DNA of 64,000 nt from Aphrophora alni (GCA_963513935.1 OY740771.1:10259138-10323137); one strand, 5' to 3'; shown: positions 13,101 through 28,101, counted from the first letter of the stretch. Numbers and translations: made by a program. The notes: generated by a model from the sequence alone, not told the origin.

Positions 13101-14831
13101 TAAACGCATAAGATGAACAAAAATTGTTTAAAATATATAATAGTTCAAAACAGCATTTCTTTATATAGTCATTTATTTAAAGGCAAAAATAACTACAGTG
13201 TGCAGTAGACATTAAGAAGTGTTTGACGGTAAATCAAGAAATATGTCTTATGCTTCAAAAACAAAGAATATTTTGAAGACTTGATGTAAATAAATATGTA
13301 ACAAATTCTTTTTTATTGCATGTAAAGAAAAGTGTTTAAAAAACAATATGTTGTCATGTCTATATATAGACACAGTTAATGGCCTAATGACTAAATTGAC
13401 AAATCTAAACTAACGTGGAATAAAAATGAATGTTGTAAACGATAATCCTACATTCATAGACTCTTTAAAAACTGTTGGTGTTTTATAAAGTAGGAAGTTC
13501 ATTTAATTTTAATAGTATATACCTCCATAACTGCAATGATAATAGCGATAATAGCCCATAACATCCATAAATAACTTTACAATTTCATAATGATTCAAAC
13601 ATATGGTTTTCACTTACCTTGTATACGAAGTTGTAAGGTTGGTAATCATAAAATATGACAAGTTGCCCACAAAAATGAAGATAGGATCATGAAATTAAGT
13701 ATAAATTCAGAAAAATCTAATTCAAAATGACGGTAATTTTAAATAGATTTTTGTTCTATTTCGTGTTATTCAACTTATAACACACTAAATTAATTCTGCA
13801 TGTAGTGGTACCAACTAAAATCTCTACAATGACAAATAGAAAATTATTGTCAAAAATGTAATTTCAAACTCTGACCACCCAAGAAAATGTAATTATTAAT
13901 ATAGTTACAAAATTTCACATCACCGACACGAGCGTAGCGAGTGAATGCTCCTCCACATACGTCAGCTGAGACCCTCGAGACACTGGCATGAGTGAAGATT
14001 TTTTAAATATATACACACATCTTTGAGGCTCGATATTTTTTCGAACTTGGGCAAAATCCCTTGATCTACCAATTTAACATTTCCTAGTATTTTTAACTTT
14101 TATCTATCTGTATTTTATTGTTTAAAGAGATCGTCTTAGGCTTTGTAAATATACCAATGTTTGTACAAAATTTATTAAAACTTTGACAAAAATAAATTAA
14201 TACAAACTTCTAATTTTTTAATTGTTTTTGTTCAGCACATTTTGTTTTAATGCTTGTGAAGAGTAATGTTAACACCAAATAAATTAGATAAAAATTGTTG
14301 CCAGTAGATGAAAATGAAATAATTATTTATACCTCCTTATATAAACACATATAAATTACAGTTATCAGTTAGGAATTTGCTGACTATATTTACTAGTCAC
14401 TTGTCAGCTTAAAAATTAAAATCACAATGCAATACAGTTCTTTACAATCCAGCCATTAAAAAACAAAACAAAAAACAACAAATTAATTATGCAACTCTCC
14501 AGTGGAATATACAAAAGAAAAATAATCAAGAGATATAATTAAAACAAAATAATGTATATAATAAAATGATAACCCTTTTCATGGAACATCCCCCCTTTAC
14601 TCACTAGGATCATGCTTCAAAATTGGTCAAGCACATGAAATTTTGCCCGGGCTATTCATGCTTTGGATGAAGGACCATGCTTTGAGAAGGTTCACAAGTT
14701 GAGAACACACATATATACTAGACCAGCATATTTCTACACAAAACACCTTCTCGATTATACCCGTGCAACTTTCTACAGTAGCAGTCCTTTCAAAACTCAC
14801 AATGGATTTCACATCTTTGTTTATACTCCTC

Positions 14832-14882
<51 letters not shown>

Positions 14883-17800
14883 CATGACATTACAAACCCA
14901 GGCAACTCGATCTGCACAGACACGACACGATTCAACTTGTATACTACACAACTCTACCTGCTGGATCATAACAGAACTTGCATGGAAGGACTACTTGCCA
15001 AGAACATTTGCATGCTACAACAGGAGATGGAGGACTTGGCTATCTTAAAGTTATATTTCATCTCAACACCTATTATCACTCCTCAAGTTGTCTCCCATTG
15101 GAAGAGAAATTGAGGTTAAATTCAGTGACTGACTTATTAAGTTGCCTCTCTTTAGAAACTTGAAATCACAACCAACATCAAGTGGCCTACTGTTCCCTTA
15201 TAAAAATGCCTTCATCCTGATATCCTCCCCTCACCAACCAGGGCTACAACTTATAACAAACAACAAAAGGAATACAAACTACTACCACTTACAATATTGT
15301 GACCGTCTCCACTTCTTTTGACCAGCTGGAAGCTCCGGCTGGCTGGAGACTGCGTACACTTTAGCCGAATCTTGTCAGGATGGGCCAAGGAGTCGGGTTA
15401 GGACACTAATGAACGCACGCAACGCAAGTGAAACTAAATGTTATATTTTATTTGAGCGCCGAATTATATTACAGAAATATTTATAATTTATAAAAAAGAC
15501 ATAACGGCAAGATAAAGCCTTAATAGTGGCCGAAAAACATACCGTTTAATTTAGCTAGCACGTGGCTGAAAATGGACTGACCTCTCGGTCTTCCTTCTCG
15601 TGGCTCTCGGAACAGACTCCCGCTCGGCTCGCTGGTTCCAGCCCTCCACTCCTCGTCTCTCCCCCCCTTCTACGTAATATTGCACTGCTCAACAAAATCG
15701 CAAGTGCCAATTCATATTTTATTATTTAGAATTCCTTTACATCCTAATTTATACTTATTATAGTTTTGGTTTGGTGGGCTCCTTGGCTGGGCCACAATAT
15801 AATGGGAACATATGACATCATTTCAAAACTATCTCCTGCCTAGAACAAACTATTATTTAATAACAAATATTACCAACAGCTTGATGCCATATCTATGGGG
15901 AACTGTCTGTCGCCTTTTGTAGCTGAAGTTGTCATGAGTAGGTTTAAAGAATTAATTAGTTAATAAATTGTCATATTTTCTGAGAATATGGTTAAGATAT
16001 GTTGATGACAGCTTTGATGAATTTGATCTTGATAAAGTACTGTTAATGGATAGATTGTGACAACTGAAAGTTATTGATTGTATAGTAAGGAAACAAAAAT
16101 TTAAGAATGTAAGAAAAATGTCACAAATCTCCAATTGGAAAAAAGTAAATTTAAATATATTAGTCTGCCTTTTGATTCCACCCTTACTAAAGATTTGGAA
16201 TCAATTTTCAACAATTTAAATTGCATTTAAAAATCAAAATAACCTGGGACAATTGTTAGGTAATCCCAAAGATATAACTCCGATGTTGGAGAAGTCTGGA
16301 ATTTACGAGATTGAGTGTGACTCATGTGAAAAGCTTTATGTGGTCAAACTAAGGAGAAAGGTTATAACGAGATTTAAAGTGTATTTGTCGTATATTAAAT
16401 TTGACAGGCCTGAAAAATCTAGAGTTGTTGGGCATGTTCTTTCTTTACTAACCTAGGAATGAATATTGTTAGTTTGATTAAAGAAATTAAGTGTAACAAA
16501 TTGTTGAATACCTTCGAAAGACTTTTCATTGTTAAAGTTGAAAATGATTTGTTGTTGAATTCTGATAAGGTGCCAATTTGAATTCTTCGTTAAAACCAAG
16601 TTAAAACACACGTTAGGTCTATTTTAACTTTTTAAACTTCTATTTTCTTAATACAAATGAAAATTGTAGTTGTTTTTATATTAGTTACATTAGAGAAATT
16701 TGACTTGTATTTTCTTAGATATATATATATAATGGTTTCTTTGCTTTTAAAATTTTAATTGTAAGTTATATTAGGATTAAGCGGCACGTCGCCCATCCCA
16801 TTTTATATGTAGGCAGAAAAATCAATCTAACCAATATGGAAAGATGAAGAGTGCTTCGTACATTTTTCCCTTTATAAGTTGTCTCACTGTCATATTTAGT
16901 TTAGTGGTTTATATCAATCTGAGGATGGTAGCTATGCTACCGAACTGAAATGTACATAATAGTCTATTAAACTTTTTAACATTAATTGTGTTAGCTGTTT
17001 GGGGATTACTTCTTTCATATTGTTATGCACAAGGCACATTGGATGTTGTATAACATTATCTTAAGTAAAAGTCCTGGATAATAAAAAAAATTATGAAAAA
17101 TCTAAAAAGAGTCAACTAAGAAGTTCAATTAGGAAACTAAAAAATGATGACTTGGGTCGCTAATGTCTATTTAAATGTACTATGTGATTTACATATATTA
17201 GATTATTCAATGCATATTTATGTACATGTATATTATTGTTACAAAAGCTCTAATAAAAGACAGTATTAAGAACTTAAATTGGTTAAGAAAAGTATTCAAA
17301 ATGAGAAATGAAATATTTAATGCATTTACCAAACAATCAAGGAAAAAAGGAGAAAAGCAATCTAAATGGACTATTTTTACCAATGTTTTAAAACAAATAA
17401 AATTTTCGTTTTACTGTAATAATAGTTCATTATACTACTGAGCGTTTTATATGTGGCCTCAGAAAATGATATAAGCCCTAGATTTCCTACAATTTTTAAT
17501 AACACCGATATAAGCCAGGCCTACCAAATTACATGGTCTACAAACTTAATAGTAGGTAATGGGCCAAAAAAGTCAAGGTTTAGTTATAATGGAATTATCC
17601 ATCATGAGGCAGTTTTGTAATAAAAAAGTTACTTTTGAGATTTCTGCCATTCCTGAAGTGGGCTGCCCAAACGATGTAGCCTACAGATTTTAATCAAATT
17701 TGGTATTTGGATATATTTGATCATATCTTTATATTTATAACTTAAAATTTAGTAGTGGGCCTACACTAGAAAAGACCAAACCACTGCAAGGAAGGGATTA

Positions 17801-20800
17801 ATCAGTTAACAATAATAAAATAAAATAACTTTATAATACAAACAGTTTTATATTTTACATTCCAAAATTTAGGGTCCATAATTAATTATGGATACAATTT
17901 CTAAACTTATATTTTTGAACACTGGTTTTATAAATTTCAAAGTCATAATGTATTTTTTTTTTTTTAGTGAAACAGGCCCCTGGTCAAGCTATCAACAACA
18001 CATTTTCCTTCAAACCAGATTTAAACTAACTTATTATTCTTTTTAAGGTAAAACGCCTCTCCGTCAACATTACATTACAAAAAAAGAAGAAAATAAAATA
18101 AAACAGAGAATCCCTAGCCCAGGGTTTAACACTTTAAACAGCTCCAAGATTAGAAAAAAACAAGAGTTGGTAAAGAGAGACTTAATATAAAAGATCTCGA
18201 GAGGGATCTAATACGTGACTACATGAAAAACAGTGTAGATCCAGCTACAATCTCTTGGGATTGCCATACTGTACTCACTATAAATGAGCCCATAAGGGAG
18301 TAACTTATTACTAAAATGTCCAGTAAAAACTAAAACAAAACATACTGGTCATCATTACCCCCAAAATGAGGCTCAAAAGTAGATTTGATTTTATGGAATC
18401 ACTGCTCTAAATTTTTATCACCATTATTGGATTTTATGTTGTGTGTGTGAAAGATAATTTATTATAATGTGTGTGCACATATACATAGTACTGTATATAC
18501 AGGGTGATTCGCACCAGGTTCCGAGCACTTTCTGAGCTGATTCCACTAGCAAAAATAATGAAAAACGGTCATAAACATAGGTCCCGAAATGCTTCGTTTT
18601 CGAGTTATTCGCCTTTTTTTTCTTCTTCAAAATATCAAATATTTTTTAAAGTAAAAAAAGATATTGTACTAAAACTTTGTATACATATTTGTTGCCTAAC
18701 AGTTTATCACTGTACTACAAACCACAGCATTCTTTTGAATATTTTCAAAATAGCAGCCGTTAAAACTGTTTAATGTCAAATATCTCAATAACCGCTAACT
18801 TTACAAAAAAATTACACGAGACCAAGAAATTTACTTTGTTAATAATAAACATAACGGTTTTTTTATTTTGTCTGTAGCTCAGCGGATAACAGAGATATTG
18901 ACAAAAAAACGAAAAATGTATTTCTTGGTAATTGTCAACAATAGAAAGGTATGTGATTGGTCCGAAAATTCAAAATCGAATACCAATGGGGTGATCACAA
19001 TTTACAGCAAAGCTAATTTCAAACCTCTTTTTTGGGGTAATGGTTAGGTTTTTTTTTGGATTGACGTCAGTTTGTCGTCTGAGCAGTGCTCTACAGCCCA
19101 AACGTGTGGACTATTTTAATTAAATCGTATATAGCCATATTTTGGACATATCTCGGGATTTCTTTTTCATTTTGGTAATTGTTAAGAACAGCTTGACCAA
19201 AGTTTTCCTCATTAAAACTATTATTACTTTTAAAATCAATGTTTTCTATGATGGTATTATATCTTACATGTTGATTGGAACATGATTTTTACCCAAACTA
19301 CACGAATAGGTTAAGTGAGACCAGGTTATGTTATATATTCAAATAGACTCATGAAATTGATAAACTAGTTGGTCCTGAAATCGGGTTTATAGCAGATTTG
19401 CGCAAAGTACGATGCACGATAACTCAGGGATTAGGTTAAGTTAGGCCAGGTTTTGAGCGCACTTTATTTTTTAAGTTTTCTTATTCGGTGGATTTGTGCT
19501 CTTTATGTAAAAATGGATGTTTACCCAGACCAAGTTGTTTTCTTAATAAATCCTCCATTTTTTGATTACTCAAAATTTGGGAGTAGCAGCCATAAGAAAA
19601 AAAAGGGGGAAAAAATACAATTTTCCCGTCGAGTGACATACAAATGTCATAAAACTATTTATGCATTACAATTTAAATTTTTTTTATCATCTCTAAAAAT
19701 ATATTTCGGAGGGTATTAGGATTAACTATTATATAAAAAGAATAACGATTCTTCAATTATTGTTTGAATGGTGTACTTCCGGTGGAGGGGAAACTAGGAC
19801 ACAATCGAGTTAGGCCTAAGCTATTGTGATAAAGGGGGTAGGTTTATTAGAAAATAACGCCTATCCCAGAGATATACGACTGGAAACTTGGGTACGTGGA
19901 AGAGAATTCGACAAAAGACATTTTGTTTTTGTTTTTTCCTCGCTTTAATAAAAAGTGCATAAAATGGCGACCCGAAGAGAACACGTGTCTGTTGGTCAAG
20001 GGAGAATTTTTCCAACATTCTCATCAAGAAAACTATGACGACGAGAGTTTGCGTAATATACAAAATAAACGGTGGAAATATATTTGCACAATCTTTCTAA
20101 TTCATCTATCATAAAAACCAATAAAAAACTAACCCTAAACGCGTCCTTTTTCATAAATCGTACGGTATTTAAACTTAGCTTTTACTGACAGCGATCATTT
20201 TTGTTTTTTATCCTGAAATATAATTGAATTTGCTAATTTGCGCAGAAGTTGGGAGTTATTAATTTTATAACGGTGAAATAAATCGATCCACATCCGTCAT
20301 GAAAACAAAACTACATTGTCAAGTCAGTGTAAAGAGAATACAACGCAACTCGCTGCACCAAATCATGATGTTAGATAAAAAAGACCACAAAGCTAGATGA
20401 AAGGAGGGGAGAAGGAAGGGGGACACTTGAATACTTCCCCTATCACACAGCTGTCGAATATAACGGAATTTCTTCCTTATAAAACTCATGCTATAGAATT
20501 CGTCTTACATCAAGGCGCTAGACATTTCTGTATAGGCTTCACAAAAACAGACGACACGCAGGTAATACCGACATGGGGGGGGGGGTTAATATATCCGCTC
20601 CATTAAAACACACAGATCTTGGTATTATCAAGTGTAGCTGTATCGCACGAGTTGAACTCCCTTGTAATATAATTATTGAATGTTAACATTTTATCGTGAA
20701 AACGGGTAGTAGTATTTTGTTGAAATAGGTGTTTTAGATGCGAGAAATCGATTACGTCCCGTCTTTTATAACATTTATATAAGGTAAACCATATCATTGA

Positions 20801-21603
20801 TTATTCGGCCCTTCTAAGGGCCAAGAAAAAGTTCCGCATTTTCTTGTTTCGATGGCTTTTCTCTCGACGTAGCTTCTCTATATACAGTGTGAGTCAAAAG
20901 TATGGATACACCCTGTTAAATTTTAAATGGATAAAGATAGAAAAATGAAACTTAGAACACCTTTCTAGGAAATAAAATTGAACTTTTTAGTCACTATTAC
21001 AACTTTGCCTATTTCCCCAAAATGGAATTTTTGGGGGGCAGGTCAAAATTTTTAACTATAAAGACCCATTAAGTGACGCCTCATTTTAAAGTCCTTGATT
21101 AAAGAAGAAGAACAGTGGAAACCAGAGCTTTCTATCTCAACCCAGTACAAAATGGCAGCTCATTTAAGTTAAGTAAAACTTCATTGAGGCAAAATATGAA
21201 CATCCTCGCTCAGGTGATAAATAACCCCAATAGACAACCAATGAGCTGCCATTTTGTACTGGGTTGAGATAGAAAGCTCTAGTTTCCACTGTTCTTCTTC
21301 TTTAATCAAGGACATGAAAATGAGGTGTCACTTAATGGGTCTTTATATTTAAAAATTTTGAGCTGCCCCCCAAAAATCCCATTTTGGGGAAATGGGCAAA
21401 GTTGTAATAGTGGCTAAAAAGTTCACTTTTATTTCCTAGAAAGGTGTTCTGAGTTTTATTTTTCTATCTTTATCCATTTAAAATTTAACAGGGTGTATCC
21501 ATACTTTTGACTCACACTGTATATATTTTTTTAAAAAAAGGGGGAGCGGGGAAAAGTTGCCGAGTATCATCATGGTACTTATCCACCCACAGTGGGAGAG
21601 GGA

Positions 21604-21676
<73 letters not shown>

Positions 21677-24600
21677 TAATATAAAAACCCTAGTCCTCGT
21701 CAATAGAGACCTGATTAGAAAGATGAGAGGAATCTAACCCAAGATTTACACGAAAAAAAAGTGGTAGATTCACAGCTAGAGTCCCTCACGATTGTCACAC
21801 CAGTACTCACTATAGGTGAGCCTCTGATGAGCAAACCCGTGCACAAAATCGCAAGTAAACAAAATATTACGGTTGCGCAAAAAACAACAAAACTTAGCTT
21901 CCTTTAATATCGTGCATGCACTTTTAAAACACACTTGTTGTAAACTCTTACCATTTGAAATAATAACAAAAGGTGAGAAAACGTGTCCTTTGCATTTATA
22001 GAATTTTAGAAATGCAGGAAAATCGGTAAATGTATCAGATTAATAATATAAAAAACTTTGATTTTGTTTCTTATAGACCTATCATTTTATCATACGTTTG
22101 GCAACACCGTACTAGCGCCCAATATCAGTTTGAATGGGATATTTTGCCACCTACCAACTGGATGTCCTTGATCTTAATGTATTTCGGCAGTATACTAAGC
22201 CTACTAGTTACATATTTCAAATCAAAATTAGTCAGATTTTGTAATTAAATCTTATGAAGTGAATTATCGGTATAAATTCAGACATTTACGATCATTTTAT
22301 GTATATAACATTAATACACGACGTTTCGAGGGCGGCTATCAACTCTCATTATCAGGTGGTGATAGACCTAGAAATATAAAAGATGAAAAGAACCTTCTCT
22401 GTTTTAAGGGTCCATCTGTCTGCAAGTTACAACTAGTCTACACAGACAAGACGATAAATTCTACATATTTTGCATTTGTATTCATTGTATTGCTTCACAT
22501 ATAGGAAAAATATAACGGTAACAAAAACGACCTAGGAGCAATTATTAAGGTATAAAAACTATAGAGCTGAATTTTTTTAAAGAAATATTATGTGTGAAGT
22601 ATCAAATAAAACTAGAAGTTATTATGATTACGAATATGTGTATTTTATTTGACAAAAATTGAATATGTTGGCGCTAGACCAAATCTAAAGTGTTGAATAT
22701 AATGTCTCCCTCCTCCCCTCTAACTTGAACATGGCGAAACCAACAAATCTGAAAACCAAAATTATTTATTTGCATCTGCCATTAAATTCCGGGGGAAATC
22801 ATATATTATAGTTTTCTGTTTGACGAATACAACTTAATTTAACCGCACCTTGAGAAATGTGTAGCATATAAGTTTTAAAAGCAGTTTTTTTTTGTGAGAT
22901 GTGAAACAAGCAAGTTATTTATTTCATTCACAATTAATTAATCTGAAGACGAGAATATGGGATCAAAATGTATTTAAAAAAATGTAGTGCTGTAATCAAA
23001 ATTACTATTATTAAATTTTGAACAAAATAGATTCCCAGTACAGGGCGTGTAAAGAACTTTGAATAATTGATTGTATTAAATACTAGCAAGTTAAAGCTGA
23101 TAAATCCCAATTATGAATACAACCAACGGTCACAAATGTTTTTAATACATTTTGATCCCGTATTGGTCATCTAATTGTAAATGAAATAAAGGAAAATACA
23201 GTCGACTCTCGCTAACTCGAACCTCGATAACTCGAAATCTTCGATATCTTGAATTATTTTCAATCCCCTTGGAAAAACCTGTCTAAGTCGAAAAAATAAC
23301 AATACATAACTCGAAATAATTTTACGGTTATATTTTACCTTTATAAGTCGAAGAGACACAAAAATTACCTCTATAACACGAAATTCAGTAGATAAGTCGA
23401 ATTCAATTTGCACTTTACCTCCACAAGTCGAAGTTTACCTCTATATCTCGAGCAACGATGAAGATGCTCCTTCTGACGAGGAAAACGAGGAAGAGGAGCC
23501 AGCAGACATTACACCTAAAGAAGCCAAAGCTGCAGTACGTACTTTACGTATGTTTTTAGGAAAAAACCAGTGATGCACCAGACAGTGTGTTTACTTCGAT
23601 TGTTTCAATCGATAATATGATTGACAAACGTGCTGCCAACAGTCTTAATTAGAAGAAGATTACGGACTTTTTTTAATTAGTGAAATTAATATAAGGACTG
23701 TACTGTTTACCGTGTATGTACACGTATTTTATTATGTATACTCTAAATACACCTATTTTCTATTGATACAGTTTAAAAGCTTAGTTTTTAGAGGGAATAA
23801 AGTACAGTACAGTACACTATTCTTTACCTCTGTAACTCGAATTTTTATTTGTTTTACCTCTGTAAGTCGAATTTAGCCAAGAATTACCTCTATAACTCGA
23901 ACTATGCCTAAGTCGAACTACACGTAACTCGAAGAAAAATTGTAGTCCCAAGAATTTCGAGTTAGCGAGAGTCGACTGTAGCTGTTTCAAATATATTTGA
24001 ACGGCAGTCATTTTAGATAGGAGCAAGATATCGACCTCTAGTTTGCGTAGTTGTATTTTACTAAATAACCCCTTTAAATAACATGAGAGGTCACTCGATG
24101 GGGGGGTACCTTTTAAGATTATCGAGTTGCCCCCCCAAACCCCCATCTTTGAGGGGCACGTAAAAATGTCTCATTTGCCAAAAAGTAGGTTTTTATCACC
24201 AGAAGCCACAAATAAAATATCCTTTTTCTCCACTTATGCTGGTGTAACCTTACTAATTACTACTATAAAATGATATATTTATAGATCTCTTACTTGCCTG
24301 AGCAATCTTATATAAACGATTAAAATTTAGAACTGCTTCGCCTATTTGTCAGACATCATCAAAAACACACACTTTTAGAAACCCTAAAACGTAAGTAAAA
24401 ATAAAAATAAATTTTTAAGATTTATTAAATTTTTAGTCACAGTGAGTGACCGTCCACTTTCACATTGTCTGACTGAATGTCTGTTCAATCAAATTGTTAA
24501 TTTGGTGGCTTTAGGTGGGGGGTATCTTATCTATTAGATCAAAGATTGTGTTAGCTTGAAACTGTGTTTGATCATACATATGTTTCCTTTGTCTCTCTTA

Positions 24601-27600
24601 CAATCACATGTTCTGAAGATGCCTGACAAATAGGCGAAACAACTGTAAACATTAATAGTTTATATAAGATTGCTCGGACAACTATAAATATATCGTCTTT
24701 TTTGGTTTTCAAATTAATGAACCGGTCCTTGACTTTAGGGACACACGTATATTCAAATAGACTCGTGTAATTGACAAACTAGTTTGTCCTGAAATCGAGT
24801 TTAGCAGATTGCGCAATGTACGATGCGCCGTAACTCCGCGAATAGGTTAAGTTAGGCCAGGTTATGCTATACAGTATATTCAAAAATAGTCAATCGCCTG
24901 TTTGTCATAAGTGTGAAGCTGTAATTAACCTCACTTTCTCGACTTTGAGCTCGTGGGTCTTTTATTTATGAACAAACGCGCGTTTTATTATTTTTGGGTT
25001 AACCTATTCAGTGGATTGTGCTCTTTAAGATGTGTAAAAAATAGGTGTTACCCTGATCAAGCTGTTCTTAACAATTACCAAATTATTTATATAGCCTAGT
25101 TCAGGACAAATCATCAATCCAAAATGGCTGATGAGAAACTGTTATATAAAGTAAAAACCGATTGCTGTAAACATATCTGTAGCTTAATGAACGTTATAAA
25201 ATTGAAAAACGTAGAATCAATATCGACTTTTAAATATAGTTGTGGAGAAAACTTATTAAGAGAAGAATTTGTATCAAATTACTCCAATACAGTGAAGATT
25301 TAAGTAATAATATTTCATTTACATGAATAAAATAAATTCGTATTCTTCGGTGAACGCGCGGGACATTTTCTTTTCTCTCTCTCTCCGTATATGTCTAGGC
25401 CTAGACCAGAATCAATATTGAAACCATTACTGACATGATTTGAATGAAACTAAGGGCATGGCAGTGCCACGCGAGATGAGAAACAACTGTAGTAAGCCTA
25501 CAACTGTGCACTAACTTTCTCATATACTGTGTTTCTAGCTAATACGATATCCCTTATCGAAACACCGCCATCTTGGAAGCTATGAAATGTTCACCAATCC
25601 TAATAGTTTAGCCGGCATACTCTGAGCTTCATCTTTGATTATCTAATAAGAATAATGTACAATATGAACTTAAATTATATCCTTACTAATTCTATCGGGA
25701 TTTTAAACAAGTTGATAGGGTCCATCATGGTACTTACCCAGTTCTATCAAGCAGATTCTCTTAATGTAATGTCCAAAAGTTGTTGGGCTTTGTAAGAACA
25801 GTACAGAGGTTTTCTAAAATTTGTTACTTGAAATCGTCTGGGCTCGTAGATGCGTATACGGTAAAGTCTGCACTTGCTTCGCTCGTCTGAGTGTCTCGGC
25901 TTTTGCTGACCTTGAAATTGAAGTATATGAAGGAGCCTACACTCGTGTCGGTCACTCAGCCCTGTCGATCTCCTAACTATACTAATATCATATTTTCTTT
26001 GGAGGACAGGATTCGAAATTATATTTTAGACCATATCTTTGCTCTTTGTCATTGTAGAAAAGTGGTGTTTATACAATTACATGCAGAATTTAAAAATACA
26101 CATTTAAATCTAATTAAGTGCGTTATTTTGATATGTTTGATTTTTGTGAATTCCAATATTATGACCAAACTATAGTCCCTTAGATCAAATTTCATCTTCC
26201 TTGACAACGACGTCTTCCTTGAAATCGCTTTTTCGTCAAACTGCTTCAAAAACAGCTGTTTTCAATAGATGCATTGAGATGCTAAAGTTTTTCTTTTTAG
26301 TCCTAGGACCTAAAAACATCAGCCGAGGTCGAGGTCATCAGCTGTTACTTCGTTTATACGAATTTATTAACGATTGTAAAGCATCTATAAAAATAATAGC
26401 TGTTACCATCGATTTGAAGGTAAATAGGTTATAAGATTTTAGTTTTTGTGAAAATGTTTTCTTATATTATTTACAATATAACGAAAAATATAGTTCATCA
26501 CTTGGACCAAAAGAAGCTTTTCGATCCACGCTCATTTTCCTGCCTCGGACGTTAAACTTTAGCTTGTATTGAAAAGCTCCACTTTTGGTTCTAGTGATGA
26601 AATATACTATTTCGGTATCGAGAGGTCATGAAACGTCAAAAAAAAAAAAAAAAGGTCTAATTTGTTTGCAATTACCAACCTTACCCTGTAGAGTACATCG
26701 TACAATGGGTAAGTTAATTGAGCCTTTCTAGCGACCAACAAAACATTTCACAATCAATCAATTCAATTGTGACCGTCTCCACTTCTTTTGACCAGCTGGA
26801 AGCTCCGGCTGGCTGGAGACCGCGTACACTTTAGCCGAATCTTGTCAGGGTGGGCCAAGGAGTCGGGTTAGGACGCTAATGAACGCACGCAACGCAAGTG
26901 AAATTAAATGTTATATTTTATTTGAGCGCAGAATTAGATTACAGAAATATTTATAATTTATTAAAAAGACATAACGACAAGATAAAGCCTTAATAGTGGC
27001 CGAAAAACATACCGTTTAATTTAGGCTAGCACGTGGCCGAAAATGGACTGACCTCGTCCAGTAGCGGTCTTCCTTCTCGCGGCTCTCGGAACAGACTCCC
27101 GCTCGGCTCGCTGTTTCAAGCCCTCCACTCCTCGTCTCTCCCCCCTTCTACGTAATCTTGCACTGCTCAACAAAATCGCAAGTGCCAATTCATATTTTAT
27201 TATTTAGAATTCCTTTACATCCTAATTTATACTTATTATAGTTTTGGTTTGGTGGGCTCCTTGGCTGGGCCACACAATGTAATGGTCACTTTCTTCTCTA
27301 AACTAAACATAGTTTCTATTTACAATAACTCTCAAGGACTCGCTTTAGTGAGTACAGGCTTGGCAATCCCGAGGGAACCTAACCTTGGGCTAGACCCCTT
27401 TCTTTGTGACGCGATCTGAGGAACAGTCACCCCGACTCATGGAGGTTGACATTCCGTATGCCTATAGATGAATCTTTGATCGCGCCTTGAGAGTTGCGTA
27501 ATCTTGGTTACATGCCTAATCGCGATCACCAACCTCGGCAATGAGATGGCAATGGATCAGCTGTGATTTGCTACTGACATGGACAGACAGTATAGTGTGC

Positions 27601-28049
27601 AAGACTGCCCAGGACCGGCTGAGGAATCTCGGATCGAGTCACCCGACTTTATTTGTTTAATTTGAAGTGTAGTTTCCAAATTATTGGTGTTCTCGCGTTG
27701 TCGAGAAGGCCGAAATAATTAGTCAGACCTATTTGTAAGACTAATAGAAAATAAGTCCTCCCAGTTAGTTATTTATAATTAACTCTTTACGAGCTGGTTA
27801 TCTAGAGGAGGATAGGGGAACTTGCCTCGTAGGGAATGGCTGAGCACGTTTTCTCTAGTTAACTCTATCATTGGTTCCAATCCCGGTTTTAAATTATTTA
27901 GTTTTGACACCAAGCAAGCATATTATTAATCTTTCCTATAAGGTGTATCTTGACCAACTCTTGTTCTTTTCCGACCCCTGGTGCTAGAGTATTCGTGAGC
28001 TAGTAGGTCTTTATTTTATGCTCTTTTCTTGATGACGACAGAGAGCTTT

Positions 28050-28101
<52 letters not shown>

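Noticed and set aside
14763..15113. Open frames across the CA repeat on both strands
   Set aside because: They exist because the dinucleotide repeat has no stops; flanking residues match nothing and codon use is random.
21507..21737. Arg-Glu and Ser-Leu repeat frames at the GA microsatellite
   Set aside because: Product of the (GA)n tract; no start context or conserved part.
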